A stretch of 15,476 nucleotides of DNA, taken from an uncultured Eubacteriales bacterium (GTDB lineage: Bacteria; Bacillota; Clostridia; Monoglobales; Monoglobaceae). The position numbers and the translations under genes are program-made. Where the stretch lies: NCBI GenBank assembly GCA_905205855.1, contig CAJLFL010000021.1:1-15476 (forward strand), read 5' to 3'. The stretch's first letter is position 1, and each line of letters begins with the position of its first letter. Below the pieces are notes generated by a model. The model saw only the letters and a list, made by a program, of their open reading frames with translations, searched no databases and was not told the origin of the DNA. Shown here one piece after another: positions 1 through 6,780 of the stretch.

Positions 1-40
1 GAACCGTTATATTCTGCGGAACATAAAATGTAAAAGGCAT
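1..40 (-). CDS. N-terminal fragment of a probable spore/peptidoglycan-binding protein, runs off the window
   Basis: Only 13 codons are inside the window, reading MPFTFYVPQNITV from an ATG whose complement lies at 38-40. A strong ribosome binding site (AAAGGAGGA, complement of about 47-55) sits just upstream, and the start lies about 20 bases past the stop of the preceding minus-strand gene, so the two are very likely co-transcribed. From memory, the beginning 'xIPxNITVHLG' is typical of a Clostridia protein with a SpoIID/peptidoglycan-binding character that is usually paired with the small regulatory-like domain protein found here upstream. That assignment is an inference from context and a very short piece; the existence of a start is well supported. 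Confidence 0.5.
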   Translation of the reverse strand, partial: MPFTFYVPQNITV

Positions 41-60
41 ATTGCTTCCTCCTTTCGCTG

Positions 61-531
61 TTAAATCTGCGGACTTTCATTTATATAAAGTTCGTCGCCG
101 CGTACGGATTGCTCTGAAAGAGGTATCATCACAATAGGCTGAATTGATGTTATTTTATCAAATATCGGCACATTTACCATGCTTTCAGGATAGTATCCGG
201 GAAGCTCTGCCGTTATGTTGTAAATGCTGTACGGTCTTGTGTTTCCGCCCGGTGTCTGGGAATAAATCGCAGAAGGCGCAGGCAGTGCAAGCGGCGGCGT
301 TCTGCCGCTTTTATCTGTTACAAGCCTTGCTTCTATTTCTTTATCACCGTCACTTTTAGATATTATAACGGTTGCTCCTTCAAGCGGCAAAGCCCCTTTT
401 GCCAAGCAGACCTGAACGGTAAGTATCCCGGAGCCTGTAAGCCCGGCAGGTTCTGCTGCCGTATTGCTTGACGGAGCCGGATTTATATTTTGCATAAGCG
501 CGTCATTAAAGCTGTCATATTGACTGTTCAT
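61..531 (-). CDS. Small carboxypeptidase-regulatory-like (beta-sandwich) protein, probably spore or cell-wall associated
   Basis: A 156-residue protein with no signal peptide and no membrane segment. Residues 1-33 are a low-complexity Asn/Ser/Pro/Ala leader. Residues 34 to about 140 look like one beta-sandwich of the carboxypeptidase-regulatory-like type: a strand reading GILTVQVCLAKGALPLEGATV, a 'TDKSGRTPPLALPAP' turn, and a 'YNITAELPGYYP...VPIFDKITSIQPIVMIPL' end. That order (added value, user data, reward for the next gene) matches a family I recall in spore-forming Clostridia lying beside peptidoglycan-binding proteins, and here too such a start follows 20 bases later. The start codon is backed by AGGAGG at 541-546. 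A sigma-K-like promoter may lie at 554-581. Function beyond a structural or binding role is unknown. Confidence 0.65.
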   Translation of the reverse strand: MNSQYDSFNDALMQNINPAPSSNTAAEPAGLTGSGILTVQVCLAKGALPLEGATVIISKSDGDKEIEARLVTDKSGRTPPLALPAPSAIYSQTPGGNTRPYSIYNITAELPGYYPESMVNVPIFDKITSIQPIVMIPLSEQSVRGDELYINESPQI

Positions 532-553
532 AACAAATTACCTCCTGACAAAA

Positions 554-581
554 TATAATATGTATTTTTTTTGATATTGTG
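554..581 (-). promoter_or_regulatory. Possible sigma-K-type sporulation promoter for the 61-531 gene
   Basis: On the minus strand CACA (578-581) is followed after 15 bases by CATATTATA (554-562). This fits the mother-cell sigma-K pattern of an AC-centred -35 and a CATAnnnTA -10. The predicted transcript would start just before the AGGAGG at 541-546, an unusually short leader. The region is AT-rich, so a chance match is possible; the spore-like nature of the genes downstream is what makes it worth listing. Confidence 0.3.
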
Positions 582-587
582 ACGGTA

Positions 588-616
588 TTGACATTGTATA
601 AAGATAAATTTAAAAT
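588..616 (+). promoter_or_regulatory. Sigma-A promoter for the zinc-ribbon gene
   Basis: TTGACA at 588-593 and TAAAAT at 611-616 are separated by 17 bases, a near-consensus vegetative promoter. Transcription would start near 623 and give a leader of about 130 bases before the ATG at 757, and that leader contains the GC-rich hairpin block at 636-705. The promoter is divergent from the minus-strand gene starting at 531. Confidence 0.55.
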
Positions 617-635
617 AAACATATCAGCACATAAA

Positions 636-705
636 GACGGACGGCTGCACAGCCGACCGCAGAGGCATTGCATATTGCAGCGGGCGCCCCATGCGGTCGC
701 CCTTA
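636..705. repeat. GC-rich hairpin block, possible dispersed intergenic repeat
   Basis: This block is far more GC-rich than the AT-rich spacer on both sides. It contains a tight palindrome CGGCTGCACAGCCG (642-655) and a second stem GGGCGCCC/GGTCGCCC (682-689 with 695-702, one mismatch), followed by TTACTAACGTTTTTT. Between them lies GCATTGCATATTGC. It has no open frame. Blocks of this style (GGGCGACC-type stems next to CGGCTGTGCAGCCG) recur between genes in many Oscillospiraceae, so I suspect a mobile or dispersed repeat, though only one copy is in this window. It lies in the leader of the 757-1155 gene and could also act as an attenuator or terminator. Confidence 0.4.
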
Positions 706-756
706 CTAACGTTTTTTAATTACAGGCTGTATGTATGCCTATAGGAGGTTTTTGAT

Positions 757-1155
757 ATGAACAAAGAATTTGACGCTGTCGGCTTAAAGACAGGCGGTTT
801 GGATAATGGGTTTGTCAGCTGCGGTACATGCGGTTCTCTGCTGGCGCATATAAATTATGAGATGTGCAAAAATATTTATATGCAGTTCAAATGCCTCTGC
901 GGAGCGGACAGCTATCTGATGCTCGGAAACAGAAAGCTTATAAAGCAAAATAATTTTACAAGCGCAAATACTCTTGACAATGCTGTTATGTGCATAAAAT
1001 GCGGCAGCAGACTTTTCAGCATATGCGGCAATGCGGACGTTTACTCCTTTGCTGTTGAGTGCAAATGCGGAGCAAAATATAACAATGCGTATGAAATAAA
1101 GAGAAATTTTTCAGACGAACGCGGTTTACATAATATAAAAACAGGTCTGGAATAA
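757..1155 (+). CDS. Hypothetical protein with two tandem zinc ribbons
   Basis: A 132-residue cytoplasmic protein, start ATG preceded by ATAGGAGGT at 741-749. It contains two copies of the same motif: CGTCGS (Cys22, Cys25) with CLCGA (Cys46, Cys48), and CIKCGS (Cys79, Cys82) with CKCGA (Cys102, Cys104). Each CxxC-x20-CxC set could bind one zinc ion, so the protein looks like an internal duplication of a roughly 55-residue zinc ribbon. The pattern is reminiscent of the phage Mu Com family of RNA/DNA-binding zinc fingers, but I cannot claim homology. There is no signal peptide or membrane segment. It stands alone, with its own promoter at 588-616. A nucleic-acid-binding role is the simplest guess. 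Confidence 0.65.
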   Translation: MNKEFDAVGLKTGGLDNGFVSCGTCGSLLAHINYEMCKNIYMQFKCLCGADSYLMLGNRKLIKQNNFTSANTLDNAVMCIKCGSRLFSICGNADVYSFAVECKCGAKYNNAYEIKRNFSDERGLHNIKTGLE

Positions 1156-1282
1156 TAAAGTGTATTCCACAAATAACACGGTTTTTATTTTATGTCGAAA
1201 CTTGCGTCTAAATCCCCCTTGAAATTTTGTAAAAAATATGTAAAAATATGTATATATTCTAAATAAAGGAAGGTATTAAAAT

Positions 1283-1528
1283 TTGGAGGGAGAATTTAGC
1301 TTTACAGACATAATGGGGGATAAGAACAAGGTTAGGTTTAAAGTTGTGCAAAATGAAGCGGACTACAGAAAGTACGGAATATACGCAGAACAGCTTGATG
1401 ACAGCGACAGGCTTATAGATTCCGCAGCTGCAGAAGAAAGGTTTATAACAAAAACAGAAGCTGAAATGACAATCGGAATGCTGTGCGAATATCAGGTTAT
1501 GCCATGCACTTTGTGTGACATTATATGA
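1283..1528 (+). CDS. Small DUF6514-like protein
   Basis: An 81-residue acidic protein using a TTG start at 1283, supported by AAAGGAAGG at 1266-1274 with normal spacing; no ATG or GTG lies in a better place. The body runs from residues FSFTDIMGD through a 'YGIYAEQLDD' strand and ends in 'TIGMLCEYQVMPCTLCDII'. This order, a short strand-rich protein with YGI(x)aE and a C-terminal helix followed by V-P-C-x-L-x-D-I, matches what I recall of the DUF6514 family of Clostridia, whose function is unknown. A good intrinsic terminator follows at 1552-1587, so it is a single-gene unit. The family call is from memory. Confidence 0.6.
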   Translation: MEGEFSFTDIMGDKNKVRFKVVQNEADYRKYGIYAEQLDDSDRLIDSAAAEERFITKTEAEMTIGMLCEYQVMPCTLCDII

Positions 1529-1551
1529 TAATACTTGTTTAAACAGTCCCG

Positions 1552-1587
1552 GATACTGCGGCAATACCGCGGTATCTTTTTGTTTTT
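1552..1587 (+). terminator. Rho-independent terminator after the DUF6514-like gene
   Basis: GATACTGCGG (1552-1561) pairs with CCGCGGTATC (1567-1576) around a five-base CAATA loop, with a single G-U pair, and is followed at once by TTTTTGTTTTT. This is a textbook intrinsic terminator 24 bases after the stop codon. Confidence 0.9.
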
Positions 1588-1632
1588 CCGGCATATAATT
1601 TACTAAAACAGACTGACGAGAGGACTGTGTAT

Positions 1633-1887
1633 ATGATGACATATTTATTCAGCGATTTGCGAACCAAAGAGGTTATTCATGTAGGCGACGGAGAGCGGCT
1701 TGGATTTGTTTCGGATGTTGAGATTGACACCGTGACCGGCAGAATTGTATCAATTAGTGTTCCGGGTGCATATAAAGCACTTGGATTATTGGGCAGAGAG
1801 CCTGACAGAAGAATTCCGTGGGAAAATATAAAGAAAATAGGAGATGACCTTGTAATAGTCGAAAATATACGTCATAAAGAGGGGTGA
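1633..1887 (+). CDS. ymxH: YlmC/YmxH family sporulation protein (PRC-barrel)
   Basis: A protein of about 84 residues that is one PRC-barrel fold. The family signature is clear: a start 'FSDLRTKEVIHVGDGERLG', the strand pair 'DVEIDTVTGRIVSISVPG', and the end 'GREPDRRIPWENIKKIGDD'. YlmC/YmxH proteins are conserved in endospore formers and linked to sporulation; their biochemical role is not known. I chose the ATG at 1633 because GAGAGG (1617-1623) is 9 bases upstream of it, whereas the GTG at 1627 is too close. A TATAAT-like box lies at 1594-1599 but I see no good -35. The stop codon is inside the hairpin at 1875-1903. Confidence 0.9.
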   Translation: MMTYLFSDLRTKEVIHVGDGERLGFVSDVEIDTVTGRIVSISVPGAYKALGLLGREPDRRIPWENIKKIGDDLVIVENIRHKEG

Positions 1888-1903
1888 GTTTCACCCCTCT
1901 TTA
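1875..1903. terminator. Bidirectional terminator shared by ymxH and nadE
   Basis: A perfect 13-bp inverted repeat (1875-1887 with 1891-1903, arms TAAAGAGGGGTGA and TCACCCCTCTTTA) encloses a three-base loop. It contains the TGA stop of ymxH at 1885-1887 and lies 4 bases past the end of the convergent nadE. On both strands the far arm ends in TCTTTA, so it can stop transcription from either side. Confidence 0.75.
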
Positions 1904-1907
1904 TCGG

Positions 1908-3797
1908 TTATTCACAAAACATTTGTGATGCATCGCTCGGCATACGCCAGTCGCCGCGCGGAGAAAGAGCAACGCTGCCGACTTTTGGACCGTCCGGCAA
2001 ACACGAGCGTTTAAACTGACTGTTTGTAAATCTGCGTACAAAGATATTCAGCCACTTTGCTATTGTATCTCTATCATATATGCCGTCAAAAGCACATTGC
2101 GCGGCTCTTTGTATCTTCCCTTTTGAATATCCCCACCGAACCATGTAATACAGAAAGAAATCATGCAGCTCATACGGGCCGACAATCTCCTCTGTCTGCT
2201 GCGCTATGGTTCCGTCCTCCTCCGGCGGAAGAAGTTCCGGGCTGACCGGTGTATCCAGAACATCATACAGGGTTTCTTTAAGTTCGGCATCGCTGCTGTC
2301 AGCCACATATTTAACAAGATATCTTACAAGAGTTTTGGGAATCGACGCATTTACGCCGTACATCGACATATGATCTCCGTTGTAGGTTGCAAACCCAAGC
2401 GCCAGCTCGGATAAATCACCCGTGCCTATTACTATTCCGCCCGTCTTGTTGGCAATATCCATCAAAACCTGCGTGCGTTCACGTGCCTGTGCGTTTTCGT
2501 ATGTGACATCATGCACATTTATATCCGCACCTATGTCGGACAAGTGTCCCGTTACCGCGGATTTTATATCCACCTCAATAAAGTTTGCTCCGAGAGCCTT
2601 TATCATTCTTTTGGCGTTGTTATAGGTTCTTCCCGTTGTACCAAAGCATGGCATTGTTACAGCGTTTATTCCGCTTACCGGAAGCTTCAGCGATTTAAAA
2701 GCGCGTACCGTAACCAAAAGAGCAAGCGTGCTGTCCAGACCACCGGAAATTCCGACGGTAACGGTTTTCAGCCCTATATGCTCCAGTCTCTTTTTTAAGC
2801 CGTGATACTGTATTGCAAAGATTTCTTCACAGCGCTGTGAAAGAATTTTTTCCTCCGACGGCACAAACGGATGACGGTTGAAATCGCGTTCAAGCCGCGC
2901 TTCTTCCATTCCGATGCTGAAGCCGATATATTCATAGCCGCTGTCGTTTTCCGTTTTAAAGGTATTTGTACGTCTGCGCTCGCGCTGCATACGCTCCAAA
3001 TCCAGATCCGTATATATTATTTTTTCATCAAACGGTCTTGATTCGGCAAGAATAACACCGTTTTCATATATCATATTATGACCGCTGAAAACAACATCCG
3101 TAGTCGATTCTCCGCTGCCGGCGTCTGCATAGATGTATCCGCAGATGCAGCGCGCAGACTGAACCTCCAAAAGCGACTGTCTGTATGCTCTTTTGCCGAT
3201 AATCTCATTGCTTGCAGACGGGTTCACTATCAGTGTTGCGCCGTTTAAAGCATGATGTGTTCCCGGAGAATCCGGAGTCCATAAATCCTCGCATATTTCC
3301 GCTCCGATACAAAGGCACTGCATATCGTCTGCCTTAAACAAAAGCTTTGAACCTACAGGTATTTGCTCTCCGTTTATATCGACCGTTGTATTCTCCTGCG
3401 GGACAGAAAAATGCCGCTGCTCGTAAAACTCACTGTAATTTGGCAGATTTGATTTAGCCGCAAATCCCAAAAGTCTTCCGTCTTTTACAAACGCCGCCGT
3501 ATTATAAAGCTTATCTCCCGCTGCCAGAGGCATTCCGACAACTGCAAGAATATTATCATCGGCTGTTTGCCTTGCAAGCTCCAAAACTCCGTTTTTTGCC
3601 TGCTCAATCAGCGCAGTCTGAAAAAACAAATCGCCGCAGGTGTATGCGGTAAGACCAAGCTCCGGCAAAACTATTACCTTTGCTCCGTTCTTTGCTGCCT
3701 CCTTGATTGCTTTTATGCTTTCCTCGGTGTTAAACTTAACATCGGCAACGCGCAGCATAGGCGACGCCGCGGCAACCTTGATAAATCCCTGCTTCAT
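1908..3797 (-). CDS. nadE: Glutamine-dependent NAD+ synthetase
   Basis: A 629-residue two-domain enzyme that amidates nicotinic acid adenine dinucleotide to NAD+ with ATP, taking ammonia from glutamine; the last step of NAD synthesis, in the cytoplasm. Residues 1 to about 290 form the nitrilase-type glutaminase with its Glu46 (LPELGLTAY), Lys115 (AAKSNLPNY) and Cys169 (GAEICEDLW) triad. Residues about 320-629 are the synthetase with the ATP pyrophosphatase loop SGGLDS at 351-356 and 'GTGDLSE' further on. Length and domain order match the long glutamine-dependent form rather than the short NH3-dependent one. The ATG is preceded by GGGGGAAG. It is the last gene of a minus-strand operon, 14 bases after the transporter. 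Confidence 0.96.
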   Translation of the reverse strand: MKQGFIKVAAASPMLRVADVKFNTEESIKAIKEAAKNGAKVIVLPELGLTAYTCGDLFFQTALIEQAKNGVLELARQTADDNILAVVGMPLAAGDKLYNTAAFVKDGRLLGFAAKSNLPNYSEFYEQRHFSVPQENTTVDINGEQIPVGSKLLFKADDMQCLCIGAEICEDLWTPDSPGTHHALNGATLIVNPSASNEIIGKRAYRQSLLEVQSARCICGYIYADAGSGESTTDVVFSGHNMIYENGVILAESRPFDEKIIYTDLDLERMQRERRRTNTFKTENDSGYEYIGFSIGMEEARLERDFNRHPFVPSEEKILSQRCEEIFAIQYHGLKKRLEHIGLKTVTVGISGGLDSTLALLVTVRAFKSLKLPVSGINAVTMPCFGTTGRTYNNAKRMIKALGANFIEVDIKSAVTGHLSDIGADINVHDVTYENAQARERTQVLMDIANKTGGIVIGTGDLSELALGFATYNGDHMSMYGVNASIPKTLVRYLVKYVADSSDAELKETLYDVLDTPVSPELLPPEEDGTIAQQTEEIVGPYELHDFFLYYMVRWGYSKGKIQRAAQCAFDGIYDRDTIAKWLNIFVRRFTNSQFKRSCLPDGPKVGSVALSPRGDWRMPSDASQMFCE

Positions 3798-3811
3798 ACT
3801 TCTTCCCCCTA

Positions 3812-4492
3812 TTAGCTTTCGTCAATTTCTGTTTTTTTCTTTAAAAGCCGTATTAAAGCATAGGCAAGCGGAGTCCCTCCGAGAGCCTCTATGCCCAGCT
3901 TTCCGAAATACTGAATAACTATCATGGAAACCAAGTCGCGTACCGGACAGGTTCCGGCAAAGGCTATAAGTACAAATATTGTCGTATCGGCAATATAACC
4001 TATGACTGAGCTTCCTATTGTACGCACCCACAAGAGCTTTTCTCCGGTCAGCTCTTTTATCTTAACCATAAACCATGCATTTGATAACTCTCCGCACAAA
4101 AATGCAATAAGTGATGCAATAATTATACGCGGAACGTAGGTAAACACGGTTGCAAAGGCACGGTTTGTTTCCTCCATATAGTCCGGCGCAGGCAGTATTA
4201 CGCCAAGCGCTGTAAAGATAACCATTATTACGTTGCAGGCAAAGGTGATAAGTATTATTTTTCTGGTCGTCTTAAATCCCCATATTTCCGTCAGAGTATC
4301 ACCCAGCATATACGCAAACGGAAAAGTAATTGTTCCTGCGTCAAACAGAGTTATCCCCATAACGTTTATCAGCTTCACCGCCATAATGTTTGATGTCAGA
4401 TATATCGCCGTCATTATGCAGGCAATATACGTCAGATAGATTGAGTGTGTTTCCCGATTTTTTATGGGGTTTTTCGGCACCCGGTTGTTCAT
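3812..4492 (-). CDS. Queuosine precursor transporter (YhhQ/VUT family)
   Basis: An integral membrane protein of 226 residues with about six hydrophobic segments. Recognisable family features are the first helix 'IYLTYIACIMTAIYLTSNIMAVKLI', the motif 'FDAGTITFPFAYMLGDTLTEIWGF', and the later 'GSSVIGYIADTTIFVLIAF' helix. YhhQ/VUT proteins (formerly DUF165) import 7-deazaguanine precursors such as preQ0 or queuine for queuosine in tRNA. I prefer the second ATG (4492) because AAAGG then lies 9 bases upstream; at the first ATG (4501) it would touch the start codon. It is sandwiched between mtaB and nadE, only 33 and 14 bases apart, so clearly in their operon. Which precursor is imported cannot be told. 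Confidence 0.9.
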   Translation of the reverse strand: MNNRVPKNPIKNRETHSIYLTYIACIMTAIYLTSNIMAVKLINVMGITLFDAGTITFPFAYMLGDTLTEIWGFKTTRKIILITFACNVIMVIFTALGVILPAPDYMEETNRAFATVFTYVPRIIIASLIAFLCGELSNAWFMVKIKELTGEKLLWVRTIGSSVIGYIADTTIFVLIAFAGTCPVRDLVSMIVIQYFGKLGIEALGGTPLAYALIRLLKKKTEIDES

Positions 4493-4525
4493 TTCATTCA
4501 TCCTTTCGGTTTTTAAAATATTTAT

Positions 4526-5827
4526 TTAATTTAATTTTTTTCCTGTCAGACAGCCATTCTCAAAACCGTCAAGCATTACGCTTACGTTTTCTCCCGGTTC
4601 GGCGCTGCCGTCCCGTATCATAACGTCCATATAATTTGCCGTTGTTCCGTGAATACCGTCCTTTTTCTTCTGCTCGGCAAGCACAGATACGGTTTTACCG
4701 ATATACTGTCCGCAAAACTCCTTCTTCATCTGATCCGCAAGGGCAAGCATAATACGCACTCTTTCATGCTTGATGTCCTCCGGTATCTGATTTTTGAATT
4801 TAGCCGCTGCTGTTCCCTCTCTGACCGAATACGGGAAAATATGCATCTGAGAAAAACCGATCTCTCGGCAGAAGTTATAGGATTCCTCAAATTCCGACTC
4901 TGTTTCACCCGGAAACCCGACCATAAGGTCTGTTGTTATTGCCGTATCGGCAAGGCTCTCTCTCAGCAGTTCTGCCGCGCGGCGGTATTCCTCCGGTGTG
5001 TAGTGACGGTTCATCCGCTTTAAGGTTTCGCCGCAGCCGCTTTGGAGCGACATATGAAACTGCGGACACAGCTTTGGCAGCTTTTTTATTCGTTCGGCAA
5101 ACTCCGGTGTAACGGCAACAGGCTCCAGCGAGCCAAGCCGTATACGGCGGATTCCGTCTATATCGTGGATTTTTTCTATCACATCGGCAAGAGAACTGCC
5201 GTCATTTAAATCCGAACCGTAGGAGTCTATATGGATTCCGGTCAGCACAAGCTCTCCGTATCCGTTTCTACCGAGCGCCTCCGCCTCTTTGATGATATTA
5301 TCCATTGCCCGTGAGCGCACAGGCCCTCTGGCATACGGAATTATACAATATGTGCAGAAGTTGTTGCAGCCGTCCTCAATTTTAAGATTGGCGCGCACGC
5401 GGCTCTGCGACCGTACCGTCCCAAGCTCCTCAAATTCATGCACTTTAAGAATGTTGTCCACGGCGTCGGCTTTTTTGCCTTTTGCCGCAGATTCGGCAAG
5501 TTCTACTATTTTGCTGCGGTGATTGTTGCCGACAAGGATATCTGCGCCTGTTTCGCGTTTTATTTTTTCTGCTTCGGTCTGGACAAGACAGCCTGTCACC
5601 GCAATGATTGCCGCAGGATTTTCACGCCTGGCGCGCCGGATATGCTGACGGCTTTTTTGTGCGCCGACAGCGGTAACTGTGCAGGTATTTATGACATATA
5701 TATCCGCAGGAACCGAGCCATAAACTCTTTCGTAACCGGAATTTTTAAATAATTCCGCCATAGCGTCGCTTTCGTACAGATTTGTTTTGCATCCCAACGT
5801 AATAAATTTTACTGTTATTTTCGACAC
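4526..5827 (-). CDS. mtaB: tRNA (N6-threonylcarbamoyladenosine37-C2) methylthiotransferase MtaB
   Basis: A 433-residue radical-SAM enzyme that converts t6A37 to ms2t6A37 in ANN-decoding tRNAs. The N-terminal methylthiotransferase domain carries the cluster cysteines 13, 49 and 80 (LGCKTN, NTCTV, VTGCLV). The radical-SAM cysteines are 154, 158 and 161 in DGCNNFCTYC, followed by IIPYARGPVRSR. The C-terminal 65 residues are a TRAM domain. The motif set and length match MtaB (B. subtilis YqeV) better than MiaB. The start is GTG at 5827, since no ATG fits the frame; the AAGG just upstream is rather close, so translation may be modest. First gene of the mtaB-transporter-nadE operon, from the promoter at 5934-5962. 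Confidence 0.94.
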   Translation of the reverse strand: MSKITVKFITLGCKTNLYESDAMAELFKNSGYERVYGSVPADIYVINTCTVTAVGAQKSRQHIRRARRENPAAIIAVTGCLVQTEAEKIKRETGADILVGNNHRSKIVELAESAAKGKKADAVDNILKVHEFEELGTVRSQSRVRANLKIEDGCNNFCTYCIIPYARGPVRSRAMDNIIKEAEALGRNGYGELVLTGIHIDSYGSDLNDGSSLADVIEKIHDIDGIRRIRLGSLEPVAVTPEFAERIKKLPKLCPQFHMSLQSGCGETLKRMNRHYTPEEYRRAAELLRESLADTAITTDLMVGFPGETESEFEESYNFCREIGFSQMHIFPYSVREGTAAAKFKNQIPEDIKHERVRIMLALADQMKKEFCGQYIGKTVSVLAEQKKKDGIHGTTANYMDVMIRDGSAEPGENVSVMLDGFENGCLTGKKLN

Positions 5828-5933
5828 ATCCTTACAGAATTCCTTGATTTTACTGCGATTTTACCGTATTTTTACGGGTTTTGTATTTATGTATAAATAT
5901 TGCATAAATAAAAAAGTATAAAATTATGGAATA

Positions 5934-5962
5934 ATTATATAATTTCTTATTGACTAATGCAA
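5934..5962 (-). promoter_or_regulatory. Sigma-A promoter of the mtaB operon
   Basis: On the minus strand TTGCAT (5957-5962) and TATAAT (5934-5939) are 17 bases apart. Transcription would start near 5927, giving a 100-base leader before mtaB that contains the small palindrome CCGTATTTTTACGG around 5863-5876. The -35 box lies between the two boxes of the plus-strand promoter at 5950-5978. Confidence 0.55.
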
Positions 5963-5978
5963 GAAAAAAATATATAAT
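5950..5978 (+). promoter_or_regulatory. Sigma-A promoter of the HPr-like/tadA/ppdK group
   Basis: TTGACT (5950-5955) and TATAAT (5973-5978) with a 17-base spacer, a near-consensus vegetative promoter. The start would be near 5985, about 37 bases before the ATG at 6022. It is interleaved with the minus-strand promoter of mtaB. Confidence 0.65.
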
Positions 5979-6021
5979 TTTAATGGCAGAAATGCATTAT
6001 TTTTTTAGGAGGTTGAATGAA

Positions 6022-6252
6022 ATGAAGGTTTTTACTGTTATTTTAAGCTCAATCAATGATGTTAAAAATTTTGTAAACATTGTTACAAAGTATGACTTTG
6101 AGATTGATCTGACATCAGGCAGATATGTTGTGGACGCAAAATCTATCATGGGGATCTTCAGTCTTGACCTGAGCAAGCCTATCAAGGTTGAGGCTCACAG
6201 CGAGGACTGCAGCAAGCTTTTGGAAGAACTTGCTCCCTATATCAACGACTGA
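6022..6252 (+). CDS. HPr-like protein lacking the phosphoryl-accepting histidine
   Basis: A 76-residue protein with the HPr fold: the KSIMGIFSL motif (residues 40-48) is the region of regulatory Ser46 of HPr, and 'KYDFEIDLTSGRYVVDAK' before it and the C-terminal helix 'SKLLEEL' also align. The active-site loop that should read like GIHARPA is instead SSINDVKNFVN (residues 9-19), with no histidine, so it cannot pass phosphate in the sugar phosphotransferase system. Ser41 is kept, so it may be a Crh-like regulatory partner of HPr kinase. I chose ATG 6022 because AGGAGG (6008-6013) is 8 bases upstream, although the frame is open further back. tadA and ppdK follow on the same strand at 33 and 36 bases. 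Confidence 0.8.
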   Translation: MKVFTVILSSINDVKNFVNIVTKYDFEIDLTSGRYVVDAKSIMGIFSLDLSKPIKVEAHSEDCSKLLEELAPYIND

Positions 6253-6285
6253 TTATTATACATACAGTACCGACAGGAGGATTCT

Positions 6286-6744
6286 ATGCTGAACCCATTT
6301 ATGCTTATCGCTCTTGAGGAGGCGCACGCGGCAGAGGCTGCGGATGAGATTCCCGTAGGTGCGGTAATTGTCAGAAACGGTACTGTGATCGCACGCGGAC
6401 ATAACCTGTGCGAAACTGAAAAAAACGTCCTGCTGCACGCGGAAATATCCGTAATTGCGGCAGCGTGTGAAAAGCTTGAAACACAGCGGCTTGACGATTG
6501 TGACATATATGTCACTTTAGAACCGTGCGCAATGTGCTGCGGCGCTATTGCAAAGGCAAGGCTCAGGCGGCTGTATTTCGGTGCGTATGATACAAAGGGC
6601 GGTTTTGCCGTATCAAACAGCGCCTTGCTTTCACATCCGGGGCTGATGCACAAAACCGAATGTTATTGCGGCATTATGGAGGAGGAATGCAGCGCTTTGC
6701 TGAATTCCTTTTTCAGTCGTCTGCGCAGCGATAAGACTTACTAA
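6286..6744 (+). CDS. tadA: tRNA-specific adenosine-34 deaminase TadA
   Basis: A 152-residue cytidine-deaminase-fold enzyme that converts A34 to inosine in tRNA-Arg(ACG). Visible features are 'EIPVGAVIVRNG' (21-32), the zinc and catalytic motif HAE at 51-53, and PCAMC at 80-84 giving Cys81 and Cys84. The length is normal for TadA. The segment just before HAE reads NVLLHAEI instead of the common DPTAHAEI, a small departure. Start ATG is preceded by CAGGAGG (6274-6280). It lies between the HPr-like gene and ppdK. Related guanine or cytosine deaminases are less likely given the 'GAIAKARLRRLYFGAYD' segment typical of TadA. Confidence 0.93.
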   Translation: MLNPFMLIALEEAHAAEAADEIPVGAVIVRNGTVIARGHNLCETEKNVLLHAEISVIAAACEKLETQRLDDCDIYVTLEPCAMCCGAIAKARLRRLYFGAYDTKGGFAVSNSALLSHPGLMHKTECYCGIMEEECSALLNSFFSRLRSDKTY

Positions 6745-6780
6745 CGCAAAAATAAATATTTATACATGGAGGTAATACCA

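Noticed and set aside
1259..1642. 127-residue minus-strand frame over the DUF6514-like gene
   Set aside because: It runs through a strong terminator and across the RBS of ymxH; the plus-strand frame has a proper RBS and family-like sequence.
5856..5885. CCGTATTTTTACGG hairpin as a terminator or riboswitch in the mtaB leader
   Set aside because: The stem is only five pairs and no larger conserved fold is visible.
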